A stretch of 64,000 bases of DNA from Desulfoprunum benzoelyticum (GCF_014201505.1 NZ_JACHEO010000003.1:62001-126000), one strand, 5' to 3'. Positions 1 through 10,701 are shown, counted from the first letter of the stretch. Notes: generated from the sequence alone by a model not told the origin. A program made the numbers and translations.

Positions 1-1
1 C

Positions 2-211
2 AATACCGGGCTATCGATCCCCGCCGCTGATCTGCCGAGGATCTTCGATCAATTTTACCGGGTGGAAAAGTCGCGCTCCCAGGCGTATGGCGGCTCGGGC
101 CTGGGCCTGACCATCGTCAAACGGATCGTCGAACTGCATGGCGGATCGATCGAGGCGGCCAGTCACGACGGCTGGATCACGTTCACCATTGTTTTACCCG
201 AGATGTCCTGA
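2..211 (+). CDS. Sensor histidine kinase, C-terminal fragment (gene enters from the left edge)
   Basis: This is the last 69 codons of a two-component sensor kinase whose 5' part lies outside the window. The ATP-binding HATPase_c domain is recognisable: an F-box-like IFDQFYRVE stretch, then the G2 box SGLGLTIVKRIVELHGG, then a terminal beta-strand ending in LPEMS. This is the pattern of PhoR/BaeS-type kinases, where ADP-binding glycines precede a helix reading IVKRIVELH. The signal sensed cannot be known because the sensor half is missing. pagP follows on the same strand after about 100 bases, so envelope stress is a possible theme, but that is inference only. Confidence 0.9.
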   Translation, partial: NTGLSIPAADLPRIFDQFYRVEKSRSQAYGGSGLGLTIVKRIVELHGGSIEAASHDGWITFTIVLPEMS

Positions 212-307
212 CTCGAAAGCCATATGTATCGCAGCGTTCCGACCAAATTCCGGCCGCCAGTTTGGCTGTGCCGCCAACACCTGGCATCCACTCGCCCTGT
301 CGCCGCC

Positions 308-919
308 ATGAGGTCGCTGTACCATCTCACTGTCATGATGCTGCTCTTCTGTCTGTTTGCAAACGGTGTAAACGCGAGCGAAAATGACAGTCTCTGGGAA
401 CGATCGCTTACGGCCGTGAACGACACCACTCCCTTCGCCATCGCTGATCCGGAAGACCAGGAAAAAGGCTGGTTCCACGGGGCCTGGGGCGGAATCAAAC
501 AGATATGGGACAAGGGAAATTCGGATTTCTACCTCTCCGGCCGATACTGGCACACCTCCTTGGGTTTCACGGACGAGGACCGGGACCGGTACGACGACTG
601 GGGACTCGGCGGCGGCTACGGCCGAAGCCTCACTGACGAGAAGGGCAACCAGCGGATGCTGTACGCCCTGATCGCCCAAGACTCCTTCGAAAAACCGATG
701 TACCTCACGGGCGTCGGCTGGTTGGCGCAATGGCGGATGCCCGGGGACCTGCGCGTCGGCGCCGGCTACTCGGTGGCAATCATTGCCAACAGCATCGCCA
801 CCGACTATATTCCTTTTCCCGCTCCGGCCCCCCTGGTGAGCATCGGCAACGAAAAAGTCTCCCTCTACTGCACCTTCTTCAATTCTATCCTCTACTTCTT
901 CGCGAAGACGAGCTTCTAG
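308..919 (+). CDS. pagP: Lipid A palmitoyltransferase PagP
   Basis: PagP is an outer-membrane beta-barrel enzyme that moves a palmitate from a phospholipid sn-1 position to lipid A. I start it at 308 because this gives a clean signal peptide (MRSLYHLT, then a hydrophobic run ending near VNAS); an in-frame ATG at 224 would add an un-signal-like leader. The mature protein has the family landmarks: SGRYWHTS (the catalytic His region), YDDWGLGGGYGRS, a DEKGN turn, and AQDSF, which carries the Asp-Ser pair matching Asp76-Ser77 of the E. coli enzyme. The chain ends in Phe, as outer-membrane barrels usually do. At 203 residues it is near the usual PagP length. PagP is best known from gamma- and beta-proteobacteria, so its presence here is notable. 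Confidence 0.88.
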   Translation: MRSLYHLTVMMLLFCLFANGVNASENDSLWERSLTAVNDTTPFAIADPEDQEKGWFHGAWGGIKQIWDKGNSDFYLSGRYWHTSLGFTDEDRDRYDDWGLGGGYGRSLTDEKGNQRMLYALIAQDSFEKPMYLTGVGWLAQWRMPGDLRVGAGYSVAIIANSIATDYIPFPAPAPLVSIGNEKVSLYCTFFNSILYFFAKTSF

Positions 920-1212
920 CCTTCCAGTGTTGCCGATTTGCGGCGAGAGACCGGCCAGTGCCGGCGAGGGTTTTCAGTCTGTTCCGGCCCGCAATCGACA
1001 TCACCTCTTCCACCTCCCGGGCGTTTTTTCGACGGCTGCGCGATGGTTTTCCATCCCTCTATCCATTGCAATGACCCGTCCGATTGATGGGGGGCCCCAC
1101 GGGATTCTCCCAATTTTTATGGTGCACGCCACTTAGCTGATGTTATATGTGATGATTAGCTTGGGACAGTCTTTGTGTGGCCAAGGGTTTCCTGGGCATA
1201 AAGGCTGAGCAG
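920..1212. other. Intergenic stretch without a recognised gene
   Basis: About 290 bases follow pagP. I see no convincing reading frame, no T-run terminator and no tRNA. Several overlapping frames are open but lack ribosome-binding sites and resemble no family. The GC level falls towards the right end, where the decayed accessory region begins. Confidence 0.5.
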
Positions 1213-1535
1213 ATGAATACGACCGTTCAGAGGTTGAAGGAAGAACAGACCGCGCGCCCTTGAACTGCTGAGCCGCAGCAAACCGGAGCTGCAGGCCCGG
1301 TTCGGCAGGCATGACCCGGCTGTCGTTGTTCGGCTCGACCGCCCGCGATACGGCGACCAGCGGCAGCGATGTCGATATTCTGGTAGCTTTCGACGGCCCG
1401 GCTACCCCCAAACGTTATTTCGGGGTGCAGTTCTGCCCCGAGGATCTGCTCGGCGGCCCGGTCGATCTGTTGACAGAAATGGCCCTGCGGTCGGAGTTGC
1501 GCCCCTACATCGAACAGGAGCGGGTCGATGTCTGA
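1213..1535 (+). pseudogene. Frameshifted MntA-like nucleotidyltransferase (antitoxin of a HepT-MntA pair)
   Basis: The parts of a minimal nucleotidyltransferase lie in three successive frames. The ATG at 1213 begins MNTTVQRLKEEQT and soon reaches a stop. The next frame, from about 1256, reads LELLSRSKPELQARFG. The third, from 1311, reads LSLFGSTARD followed by SGSDVDILVAF, the GSx(9-11)DxD active-site motif of the family, then a normal C-terminus to 1535. Together they rebuild one standard MntA-like protein of about 107 residues with two single-base frameshifts, so the gene is dead unless these are sequencing errors. A frame overlapping its stop (near 1526) starts MSDAKQRERR and stops after 25 codons; this is where a HepT toxin partner usually starts, but it is too short to name. 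Confidence 0.7.
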
Positions 1536-1822
1536 TGCCAAACAGCGCGAACGGCGTTTATCTCTCGGCGATTTGATATCGACATCCTCATCGCTCCGGT
1601 AATATGGCTTCAGGTGTTGAATCATCGGGCTTGCCTTTCGCATCGGAAAAAGCGGTTACGGATGCCGACGGACAAGTCATATGTGTCGTTGTAGGGATAA
1701 TCGAAAAAGCAACCGATGAACGGTTTAAAAGAAATGGAAGAGTTATTCGATGAGTTCTTGAGAAAGTACGAAAGCGGCGAGATCCATAAAGAAGAGTGGG
1801 AGACCAGGCCACCGGCAGAATT
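1536..1822. other. Decayed sequence, no intact gene recognised
   Basis: This stretch follows the broken MntA-like gene. Short open frames exist, for example an 80-codon frame from 1716, but none has a good ribosome-binding site or a family resemblance. A second frame reads SEPENRAVQSLAGIFGKR followed by VVFIRNDSDLEDRDF near 1830-1940, which looks like a real protein fragment but is bounded by stops. I read the region as gene debris. Confidence 0.4.
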
Positions 1823-2561
1823 ACACCTGTTCAGGTGTCGGAGCCCGAGAACCGTGCCGTCCAGTCTCTTGCAGGAATTTTCGGGAAGCGAGTCGTCTTC
1901 ATCCGCAACGACAGCGACCTCGAAGACAGGGATTTCGTTTGCTCCCCCTGAAGGGTGAGCAAAGACCGGCGGAAAGATATGTGTTGAATATAACTTCCCA
2001 CCCGAGGCCGGAAAGCACATCCCCACGTTGAGGGGGGCTGATAGTTACACCTTCAGTTACCCCCTCAACCATCAATGCAACCATCAACGAACCGCCACCT
2101 TGTCCGCGAGTTCTCCCCCCTCAGGGGTGCGAACTTCACTGCGCACCTATTCAAAAAAGGGGACAAAAAGGTGCGGATCAGAGTGCGGACCAACTGGCTT
2201 CAACCGATGGGTTGTCCATTCAAGGAAGACAGAAATGCGGAGGGCCTTTTTCCTGTGTTCGCTCGCCTTTTTGGGCGAGCGAAGAAAATCGCCCTGCTAA
2301 GGCGCTAGGGGCCTGCGGGGAACAATTCCCTCAATCTGAGGAAATGTTCAGCGGGGCCAGTTCTGGACTGGTAGAATCAGATAGACGAACGCTGAGCTCA
2401 ATTCTGAGCCGAGTGTTTACCAGACATCCCCCGCCCAAACGGCGGACACCCGAGACCCGGGGAGTCCTCGTTCACCCAAAAGGGCGAGCGAGATTGGTTC
2501 CCCTGTTCTGGTGAATCAAGATGGGTGACAGTCCAAAATTGGATTCTCATCAGGCTGAAGA

Positions 2562-2636
2562 AATCCCCACGCGCACCAGGACGTTCCGAATGGTTTTTCC
2601 CCTTTTTGGGGGGAAACTACGGAATCCCCACGCGCA
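2562..2636 (+). repeat. 14-bp direct repeat at 61-bp spacing, bracketing a hairpin
   Basis: AATCCCCACGCGCA is perfectly repeated at 2562-2575 and 2623-2636. Between the copies lies a nested hairpin (TTCCG/CGGAA outside, TTTCCCC/GGGGAAA inside). The arrangement looks like an insertion flanked by a duplication. A weaker relative (12 of 16) lies at 2674-2689. Confidence 0.6.
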
Positions 2637-2716
2637 GAGAGGTGCCGCTTTGATTCGCCTAAATAGGCGAACCAATCGACGAGCGCACCTTTGCGCTGGA
2701 TGAATACAAGGACGCT

Positions 2717-2786
2717 TCGGGCAACTTCCACCAATGGTGGAAGTTAAAATCCCCCATTGGGGGAAAGCTCCACCAGCTCGGGCAAC
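2717..2786 (+). repeat. 9-bp direct repeat at 61-bp spacing, bracketing two hairpins
   Basis: TCGGGCAAC is repeated at 2717-2725 and 2778-2786, again 61 bp apart. The segment between holds the perfect hairpins 2723-2745 and 2750-2764. Removing one repeat unit would join an upstream frame ending ALDEYKDASGN to a downstream frame starting SSTDTDHP without a stop. That is what a recent small insertion would leave, but protein identity is unknown, so this is only suggestive. Confidence 0.5.
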
Positions 2787-2919
2787 AGTTCCACCGACAC
2801 CGATCATCCCCACCGGCTAAGAGCAAGACAACGGCCAGGGCACAACAACCCGAGCTCACCGGCCGCACAGCCTGGCTGTCACCCTAACCTGTTCCTGAGA
2901 TCGATTACACATTTTTACA

Positions 2920-3123
2920 GATCAAATACACCACCGGCAGCGGATCGGCGCCATCCTGACGCCATCCTGACGCCGATACTGACCGCCCGGCCGCACTCCT
3001 ACAACCAGGTCATCACTACGCTGGACACGATCGCCACCACCGGCAGGAAACCACCACGGCCATACCGAGGCCCGATTTTTCGGCCCGCCGATCGATGTCA
3101 GCTCAAAGCTGAGCGCACATATC
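2920..3123 (-). pseudogene. Broken copy of a small membrane protein gene
   Basis: Plus-strand positions 2981-3070 align without gaps to 4221-4310 at about 70% identity by my count. On the minus strand both copies read alike: RSAG, then YGxGxFxPVVAI, then WLxxCGRxV, so the conserved frame is on the minus strand. In this copy a TAG stop interrupts the frame directly after the WL, and no good start is visible, so it appears dead. The intact-looking paralogue is at 4125-4349. Function is unknown; the central hydrophobic stretch suggests one membrane segment. Confidence 0.4.
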
Positions 3124-3166
3124 GTTTCCGGAGACGAAACCAAGAACTACTCTGCTGTCGCAAGTA

Positions 3167-3358
3167 ATGGAGTTATCGAACTTCCTCCAATTGAGGAAGT
3201 TAACGAGCTGGATTTTCAGCTCGGCTCACCTTGCCGGCGATCCGTCAATCACATCACTGAACGATTACAGACCGCTTGCCGGCGTGGGGTTCACTGACAC
3301 CATCGGTTTCACCGTACGCATGAAGGACGGTGCGGTCGAGGTCATCGACACCGAGTAA
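3167..3358 (+). pseudogene. Coding-like fragment, unknown
   Basis: An open frame on the plus strand ends at 3358. Its last 45 or so residues look protein-like (SLNDYRPLAGVGF, FTVRMKDGAVEVIDTE), while the first part of the frame runs through two hairpins. A neighbouring frame upstream also looks coding-like (SGDETKNYSAVASNG), so the piece may be the tail of a longer, frameshifted gene. The stop codon is part of the perfect hairpin 3355-3369. I do not recognise a family. Confidence 0.25.
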
Positions 3359-3896
3359 CGAATCGTTACCCCCCACCTGCCGGCCAACTTCATTATTACT
3401 GAAGTCAGGCAGGGTGAACGATACGTTCACCCTGGCGGGCCATCTTCGACATAGGTTGTCGATAGTATCTACCCCCTTCCATCTTGCCGACGGACGCCCG
3501 AGGGGGCCTTGACTCAGGGCATCCCTACTGCCGGCGGACACCCGAGGGAATCGTCGACCTGCCGGAGATGCACTTAATTTTTAGGAGCGAGATGGGCCGC
3601 CCGCAAAATTGCGGAGCATCGGGGGCGAGATGGTACCGTCCCGAAAAATGGGGGCTTGTGTCCGCCCCTTCCTTCGCTCGCCCAAATAGGAGGAGGGGCA
3701 AACACACAAGTCCCCAACAACCCCCGATGGGGGAACTTGTCTGACTGATACACTGGTATCCACCCCAGGTATCCACCAAAGAGCTGGTTACTGAAAAAGG
3801 GGCCCGTAGCTGTCAACACCTCGGCCAGAGCAAGGCGAATGTCTATCCCAAGCATGATTACGCCACTCCTGCAGGAAAGCACCCACTTCAATGTAT

Positions 3897-4112
3897 TCAG
3901 CGCTGCATCGCGGCCGGTTCCCTCCATTCGCGGATCTGATCGAGAATGGAGAAGTAGCGCTCCATCTTCCCGAGATCCACCGAGCCACCGTACACCTCCA
4001 CCATTCGTTCGATGGCAGAGGCTCGGTCTTCCAGGTCCATCACTTCATAGATCGAGTAGTCGCCAAAGAGATCGTGGGCGACATCGATCAGTTCTTCAAG
4101 CTCGTCCTTCAT
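3897..4112 (-). CDS. Small acidic protein, unknown
   Basis: This 71-residue frame begins at an ATG with a usable ribosome-binding site (GGAAAAGGAC just upstream). It encodes a mostly helical, charged protein beginning MKDELEELIDVAHDLFGDYS and containing EVMDLEDRASAIERMVEVYGG. There is no signal peptide and no membrane segment. It follows the small membrane gene at 4125-4349 by 12 bases on the same strand, so the two are probably one transcript. I recognise no family. The composition is unlike the surrounding debris, which supports it being a real gene, perhaps carried in by a mobile element. Confidence 0.5.
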   Translation of the reverse strand: MKDELEELIDVAHDLFGDYSIYEVMDLEDRASAIERMVEVYGGSVDLGKMERYFSILDQIREWREPAAMQR

Positions 4113-4124
4113 GTCCTTTTCCCA

Positions 4125-4349
4125 CTATATCAAAACCAGCAGGATGCCCGGCCATTCTGGCAATTCTGCCACAGGAGGAATCCAACTCGGCGGGACATTA
4201 GACACCCTGGTGCTGATCCGAACCACCCGGCCACAGTCATTCAACCATGCCGCCAACACAGCAGCCAGGATCGCCACCACGGGGCGGAAGACGCCACAGC
4301 CATACCAAAGCCTTTGCCCTGCCGACCGACCAGGGGGCAGCCTGATCAA
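4125..4349 (-). CDS. Small putative membrane protein, paralogue of the 2.9-3.1 kb remnant
   Basis: This is an open frame of 74 codons, with TTG at 4349 as the farthest possible start; the true start is uncertain. The centre reads VFRPVVAILAAVLAAWLND, a single hydrophobic segment preceded by Arg, followed by CGRVVRIS and a Pro-rich tail. A diverged copy in the same frame on the same strand lies about 1.24 kb away, and conservation of the membrane segment between the copies argues for past selection as protein. It resembles small phage or plasmid membrane proteins such as holins only in general layout, so no function is given. Confidence 0.4.
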   Translation of the reverse strand: MIRLPPGRSAGQRLWYGCGVFRPVVAILAAVLAAWLNDCGRVVRISTRVSNVPPSWIPPVAELPEWPGILLVLI

Positions 4350-4474
4350 TCTATCATCGAGGTCCAGGGGCCGGCGGTGGGATCAGTGCTTCCAAAAAAT
4401 GGGGGGAGTTCTCAGACTTGAGGACGGGGTCGGATGATAGAGGCGGGATGGGATAACCCCCTTGGAATGAAAAA

Positions 4475-4496
4475 ATGTGGGATAAATGTGGGATAA
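4475..4496. repeat. Tandem 11-bp repeat downstream of tRNA-Phe
   Basis: ATGTGGGATAA occurs twice in direct tandem (4475-4485 and 4486-4496), 58 bp past the tRNA-Phe CCA end. A pair of TGTAGCC repeats, also 11 bp apart, lies 59 bp past the tRNA-Lys CCA end. One-helical-turn direct repeats just downstream of a tRNA resemble arm-type sites of tyrosine recombinases, so these may be remains of an attachment region. Confidence 0.5.
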
Positions 4497-4507
4497 ACTA
4501 CTTTGAA

Positions 4508-4545
4508 ACAAAAAAGCACCTAGAGCCTTTAAACTCTAAGTGCTT
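4508..4545 (-). terminator. Rho-independent terminator of tRNA-Phe
   Basis: Read on the minus strand, the arm AAGCACTTAGAG, a loop and the arm CTCTAGGTGCTT are followed by a run of Ts. It sits nine bases after the tRNA CCA. The outer arm and flanks match the terminator behind tRNA-Lys at 55674, while the inner stem differs. Confidence 0.85.
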
Positions 4546-4553
4546 GAATTTGC

Positions 4554-4629
<76 letters not shown>

Positions 4630-4705
4630 ACCTTGTAGGTGGGCTTTTTACACGAGTTGCAAAACCATGTCAACCATTTTCTCCCCCGGACTGGAGCCTG
4701 CGGCT

Positions 4706-5584
4706 TCAATCCTTGTCAAGGGTAAGGCCGCCCAGATCGAGATCGAAATCGAGTTCCGGATCGATATCCCCGGCTGAAGACGCCTTCCTGCCTGCCGTAT
4801 CCGGGCGGGTCTTCAATTCATCGATTCCCAGATCAAGGCTGAAATCGAGTTCGTCTTCGGCCTGATTCGCGACCTTCGATGTACCGCCTCCCAAGTCATC
4901 CATATCCAGATCAAGGCTGAAATCGAATTCGTCATCATCCTGCTTCGCAGCCGGCTGCGCCTCCATCGATTTACTCACGGCGAGGTGGGTATCACCTTCC
5001 AGGTCATCCGTATCCAGATCAAGACTGAAATCGAAACCGTCTTCTGATTTTTCCGTTACCGGCGGGAAGGTTTCTCTGGGCGGTGGAGCCAGATCGGAAA
5101 TATCGGCAAGCTCTTCCGGCAATTCCCGGCCGATCGTGGTCCCACTTCCAGGAGCCGCAACCGAACCGCCGAGAACCGGCCCCTTCAGATCATTCTCGAA
5201 TTGCGAAAGATCAATCGCAATATCCCCTTCTTCATCCTGGCCGGGTTCGAGCGGAAGTTCCATTCCATCCCTCAACCCGCTCTCATCACCGGTCTCCATC
5301 TGCAAGGAAGATCGCTCAGCGATGGTTTCAGGTTCCTGATCATCGAAAAGAATTTCGAGATCAGGATCCTGCACCTCGAAATCCTCGACGACCTCATCGC
5401 TTATTCTGATATCCTCGCCGTATGTCTTCGTCTCATCCAGATCCTGGATTTTCAGAAAGAGAGGGGCTGTGACGCTGAAAGCCGTGCCATGCACCAAATC
5501 CGCGACATTATTAAAATCTTTACCGCATTTGCCACATTTCGGCAGTTGGTCGAACGAAATGAATCCGCATTTTGGACAGCGCAT
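4706..5584 (-). CDS. Zinc-ribbon protein with acidic DFSLDLD repeats
   Basis: The 292-residue protein begins MRCPKCGFISFDQLPKCG and continues CGKDF, giving two CxxC knuckles of a short zinc ribbon. The rest is strongly acidic and low in complexity. The C-terminal 110 residues carry four near-copies of a motif: DFSLDLDTDDL, DFSLDLDMDDL, DFSLDLGIDEL and DFDLDLGGLTL. There is no signal peptide and no long hydrophobic segment, so it is probably cytoplasmic. Proteins with an N-terminal zinc ribbon and a disordered acidic tail are common in delta-proteobacteria, but their role is not established. It lies about 137 bases downstream of nadC on the same strand and just upstream of tRNA-Phe. Confidence 0.8.
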   Translation of the reverse strand: MRCPKCGFISFDQLPKCGKCGKDFNNVADLVHGTAFSVTAPLFLKIQDLDETKTYGEDIRISDEVVEDFEVQDPDLEILFDDQEPETIAERSSLQMETGDESGLRDGMELPLEPGQDEEGDIAIDLSQFENDLKGPVLGGSVAAPGSGTTIGRELPEELADISDLAPPPRETFPPVTEKSEDGFDFSLDLDTDDLEGDTHLAVSKSMEAQPAAKQDDDEFDFSLDLDMDDLGGGTSKVANQAEDELDFSLDLGIDELKTRPDTAGRKASSAGDIDPELDFDLDLGGLTLDKD

Positions 5585-5721
5585 GAGTGTTCCTCTATTG
5601 AGATATTTCCCAGTCCCGGCTTACACATTCTGGCGACCGGAATCGCCCCTGATATCGATTGTGCCGCATTATCACACGTTTTTTTGCGATTAATCAAGAA
5701 TTATTCCATGGCCGCGGATAC

Positions 5722-6558
<837 letters not shown>

Positions 6559-6567
6559 GGTTGCGTC

Positions 6568-9237
<2,670 letters not shown>

Positions 9238-9484
9238 GACCAGTATGATGAATGTTTGAAATAGTCGGCCCGTCCCGCTGTTCACTGCCGTAAAATCGGC
9301 GGGAAGACGCCGACGATGGACAAGGCCGGTGGGAGACATGCAGAGGGGATACGGGAAAATCGAATCTGCCCAGACACTACCTAGGAAGGATCTTTAATTC
9401 AACAGTTTTTCCGTGAAGAAGAGGGAAAATGCGGCCATTTCGGGCCAATGCGAGAGCGAGCCGAACGGTGGCGGCAAGCGGCCC

Positions 9485-10579
9485 CTACCTGGCCCCCCAT
9501 GGCTTGGGCAGGAAGATCTGCTCGTAGAGATTGAGCGCATAGCGGTCGGTCATCCCGGCGATATAGTCGCAGACCCGGCGGTGGGCGATCTTTTCGTTCG
9601 GCCAGTCGCTCTCCTCCTCGCCCGGTTCCCAGCCCTCGTCGATCCGCCCCGAGAGGCCGTTCTCAAAGAAGTAGCCGTAAAGCTCGCGGATGATCTTCTG
9701 CGCCTTCTCGAATTCGTTGTGGACCTTGTAATAGCGATAGACGTTGTCGTACAGAAAGGCGCGGAGGTCGGTGATCGCCTCGAGCATCGCCTCGCTGACG
9801 TGGAGCCGGCCGTCATCCGCCCCGAGGGTCTCGACGATCAGGTCCCGGACCATCGCCCCGATCCGTTTCGAATGCCGCTCACCGACGACGTTCTTGATTT
9901 TCTGCGGCAGATCCTTGCCCTTCAGCACCCCCGAACGCAGGGCATCGTCCATGTCGTGGTTGACGTAGGCGATGATGTCGGCCAGCCGGACCAACTGGCC
10001 CTCGAGGGTCACCGCGATCTCCGCGGTATCTTTGGGCAGAATATCGCCGTTGCCTTTGGAATGCTTGACGATGCCGTTGCGGACCTCGAAGGTCAGGTTG
10101 AGGCCCTGGCCGCCGTTCTCCAGGGTGTCGACGACCCGCAGGCTGTGGATATAGTGGCGGAAACCGCCGGGGTGAAGTTCGTTGAGGGTCGCCTCGCCGG
10201 CGTGGCCGAACGGGGTATGGCCGAGATCGTGGCCGAGGGCGATGGCCTCGGTCAGGCATTCGTTGAGGCACAGGGCGGTGGCCATGCTGCGGGCGATCTG
10301 GGAGACCTCGAGGACGTGGGTCAACCGCGTCCGATAGTGGTCGCCGGTCGGGGCCAGGAAAACCTGGGTCTTGTGCTTGAGACGGCGGAAGGTTTTCGAG
10401 TGGGTGATGCGGTCCCGGTCGCGCTGGAAAGGCAGACGGATGTCGCGGAGATCGTCATCCTCCGGCTTGATTCGCCCCCTGGATCGCTTGTTCAGGGTGG
10501 CGTAGGGAGAGAGGATCTGTTCCTCCCGTTCTTCGAGCTGTCTTCTGATCGAGGTACCGACCACAGGGATAAATGCCAT
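9485..10579 (-). CDS. dgt: Deoxyguanosinetriphosphate triphosphohydrolase-like HD protein
   Basis: This family removes the whole triphosphate from dNTPs and helps control nucleotide pools. The 364-residue protein carries the HD-domain metal ligands: RLTHVLEVSQIARSMA supplies the first His, GHDLGHTPFGHAGE supplies His-Asp and the extra His of the dGTPase family, and LADIIAYVNHDMDD supplies the later Asp. The N-terminal FQRDRDRITHSKTFRRL is the conserved substrate loop. The size fits the shorter type-2 dGTPase-like group rather than the 500-residue E. coli Dgt, so the preferred nucleotide is not certain. It is transcribed towards valS, separated by about 250 bases with no recognised feature. 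Confidence 0.9.
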   Translation of the reverse strand: MAFIPVVGTSIRRQLEEREEQILSPYATLNKRSRGRIKPEDDDLRDIRLPFQRDRDRITHSKTFRRLKHKTQVFLAPTGDHYRTRLTHVLEVSQIARSMATALCLNECLTEAIALGHDLGHTPFGHAGEATLNELHPGGFRHYIHSLRVVDTLENGGQGLNLTFEVRNGIVKHSKGNGDILPKDTAEIAVTLEGQLVRLADIIAYVNHDMDDALRSGVLKGKDLPQKIKNVVGERHSKRIGAMVRDLIVETLGADDGRLHVSEAMLEAITDLRAFLYDNVYRYYKVHNEFEKAQKIIRELYGYFFENGLSGRIDEGWEPGEEESDWPNEKIAHRRVCDYIAGMTDRYALNLYEQIFLPKPWGAR

Positions 10580-10701
10580 TCCGCTTCTCTGCCTGTCCAG
10601 GAATAGAGATTCTTGACCTCACCGGCTTTCTTTACACACCGGGGGCGACAAACGCAAGCAGGAATGGCGGACCGGACCGAAACGGCAGCGGGCGGTGTTC
10701 G

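Larger units (their letters stand above)
2440..3548 (+). repeat. Dispersed 15-mer direct repeat (three copies)
   Basis: The 15-mer CGGCGGACACCCGAG occurs exactly at 2440-2454 and 3532-3546. A copy with two mismatches lies at 3488-3502. The last two sit in a longer 20-base imperfect repeat (3485-3504 and 3529-3548, 18 of 20 identical, 44 bases apart). The first copy adjoins a hairpin with arms CCGCC/GGCGG. These copies suggest local duplication or spread of short segments in the hairpin-rich region. Confidence 0.7.
1823..3740. repeat. Hairpin-rich region with related short palindromes
   Basis: More than twenty short inverted repeats with small loops lie in this stretch. The clearest, as arm length/loop, are 1823-1838 (7/2), 2258-2283 (10/6), 2584-2624 (nested arms), 2654-2671 (7/4), 2682-2697 (6/4), 2723-2745 (10/3), 2750-2764 (6/3), 3179-3201 (9/5), 3204-3223 (7/6), 3355-3369 (6/3), 3376-3413 (nested), 3411-3433 (10/3), 3446-3462 (6/5), 3601-3614 (6/2), 3655-3710 (long, nested) and 3707-3739 (nested). 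Some are relatives of one another: 2723-2745 and 3179-3201 differ at three of 23 positions, two of them an exact pair swap (A-T for T-A). Hairpins at 1938-1963, 2258-2283 and 2469-2491 share a TTYGCTC...GAGCRAA plan. They are sparse in 2820-3175 and 3225-3350, where gene remnants lie. No known element family is recognised. Confidence 0.75.

Noticed and set aside
1716-1958. An 80-codon frame starting MNGLKEMEELFDEF
   Set aside because: The first half looks protein-like but the second half is Ser/Thr-rich out-of-frame text, and no ribosome-binding site precedes it.
2562-2813. Possible type I-E CRISPR array: ATCCCCAC(GCGC) at 2563, 2624 and 2806, with a 61-bp period once
   Set aside because: The unit length fits, but only 14 bases are shared between two copies and fewer in others; true repeats would share about 28-29 bases. 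No cas gene is present.
2757-3167. A 136-codon plus-strand open frame
   Set aside because: It crosses the repeat region and lies opposite the conserved minus-strand membrane frame; composition is Arg-Pro rich as in shadow frames and there is no ribosome-binding site.
1823-3740. Integron attC array as an explanation of the hairpins
   Set aside because: The stems vary in length and sequence, the core GTTRRRY / RYYYAAC pairs are not found in register, and there is no integron integrase.
3574-3927. A 117-codon minus-strand open frame with a hydrophobic middle
   Set aside because: It runs through the long hairpins at 3655-3739 and overlaps the better-supported 71-residue gene; no start signal is seen.
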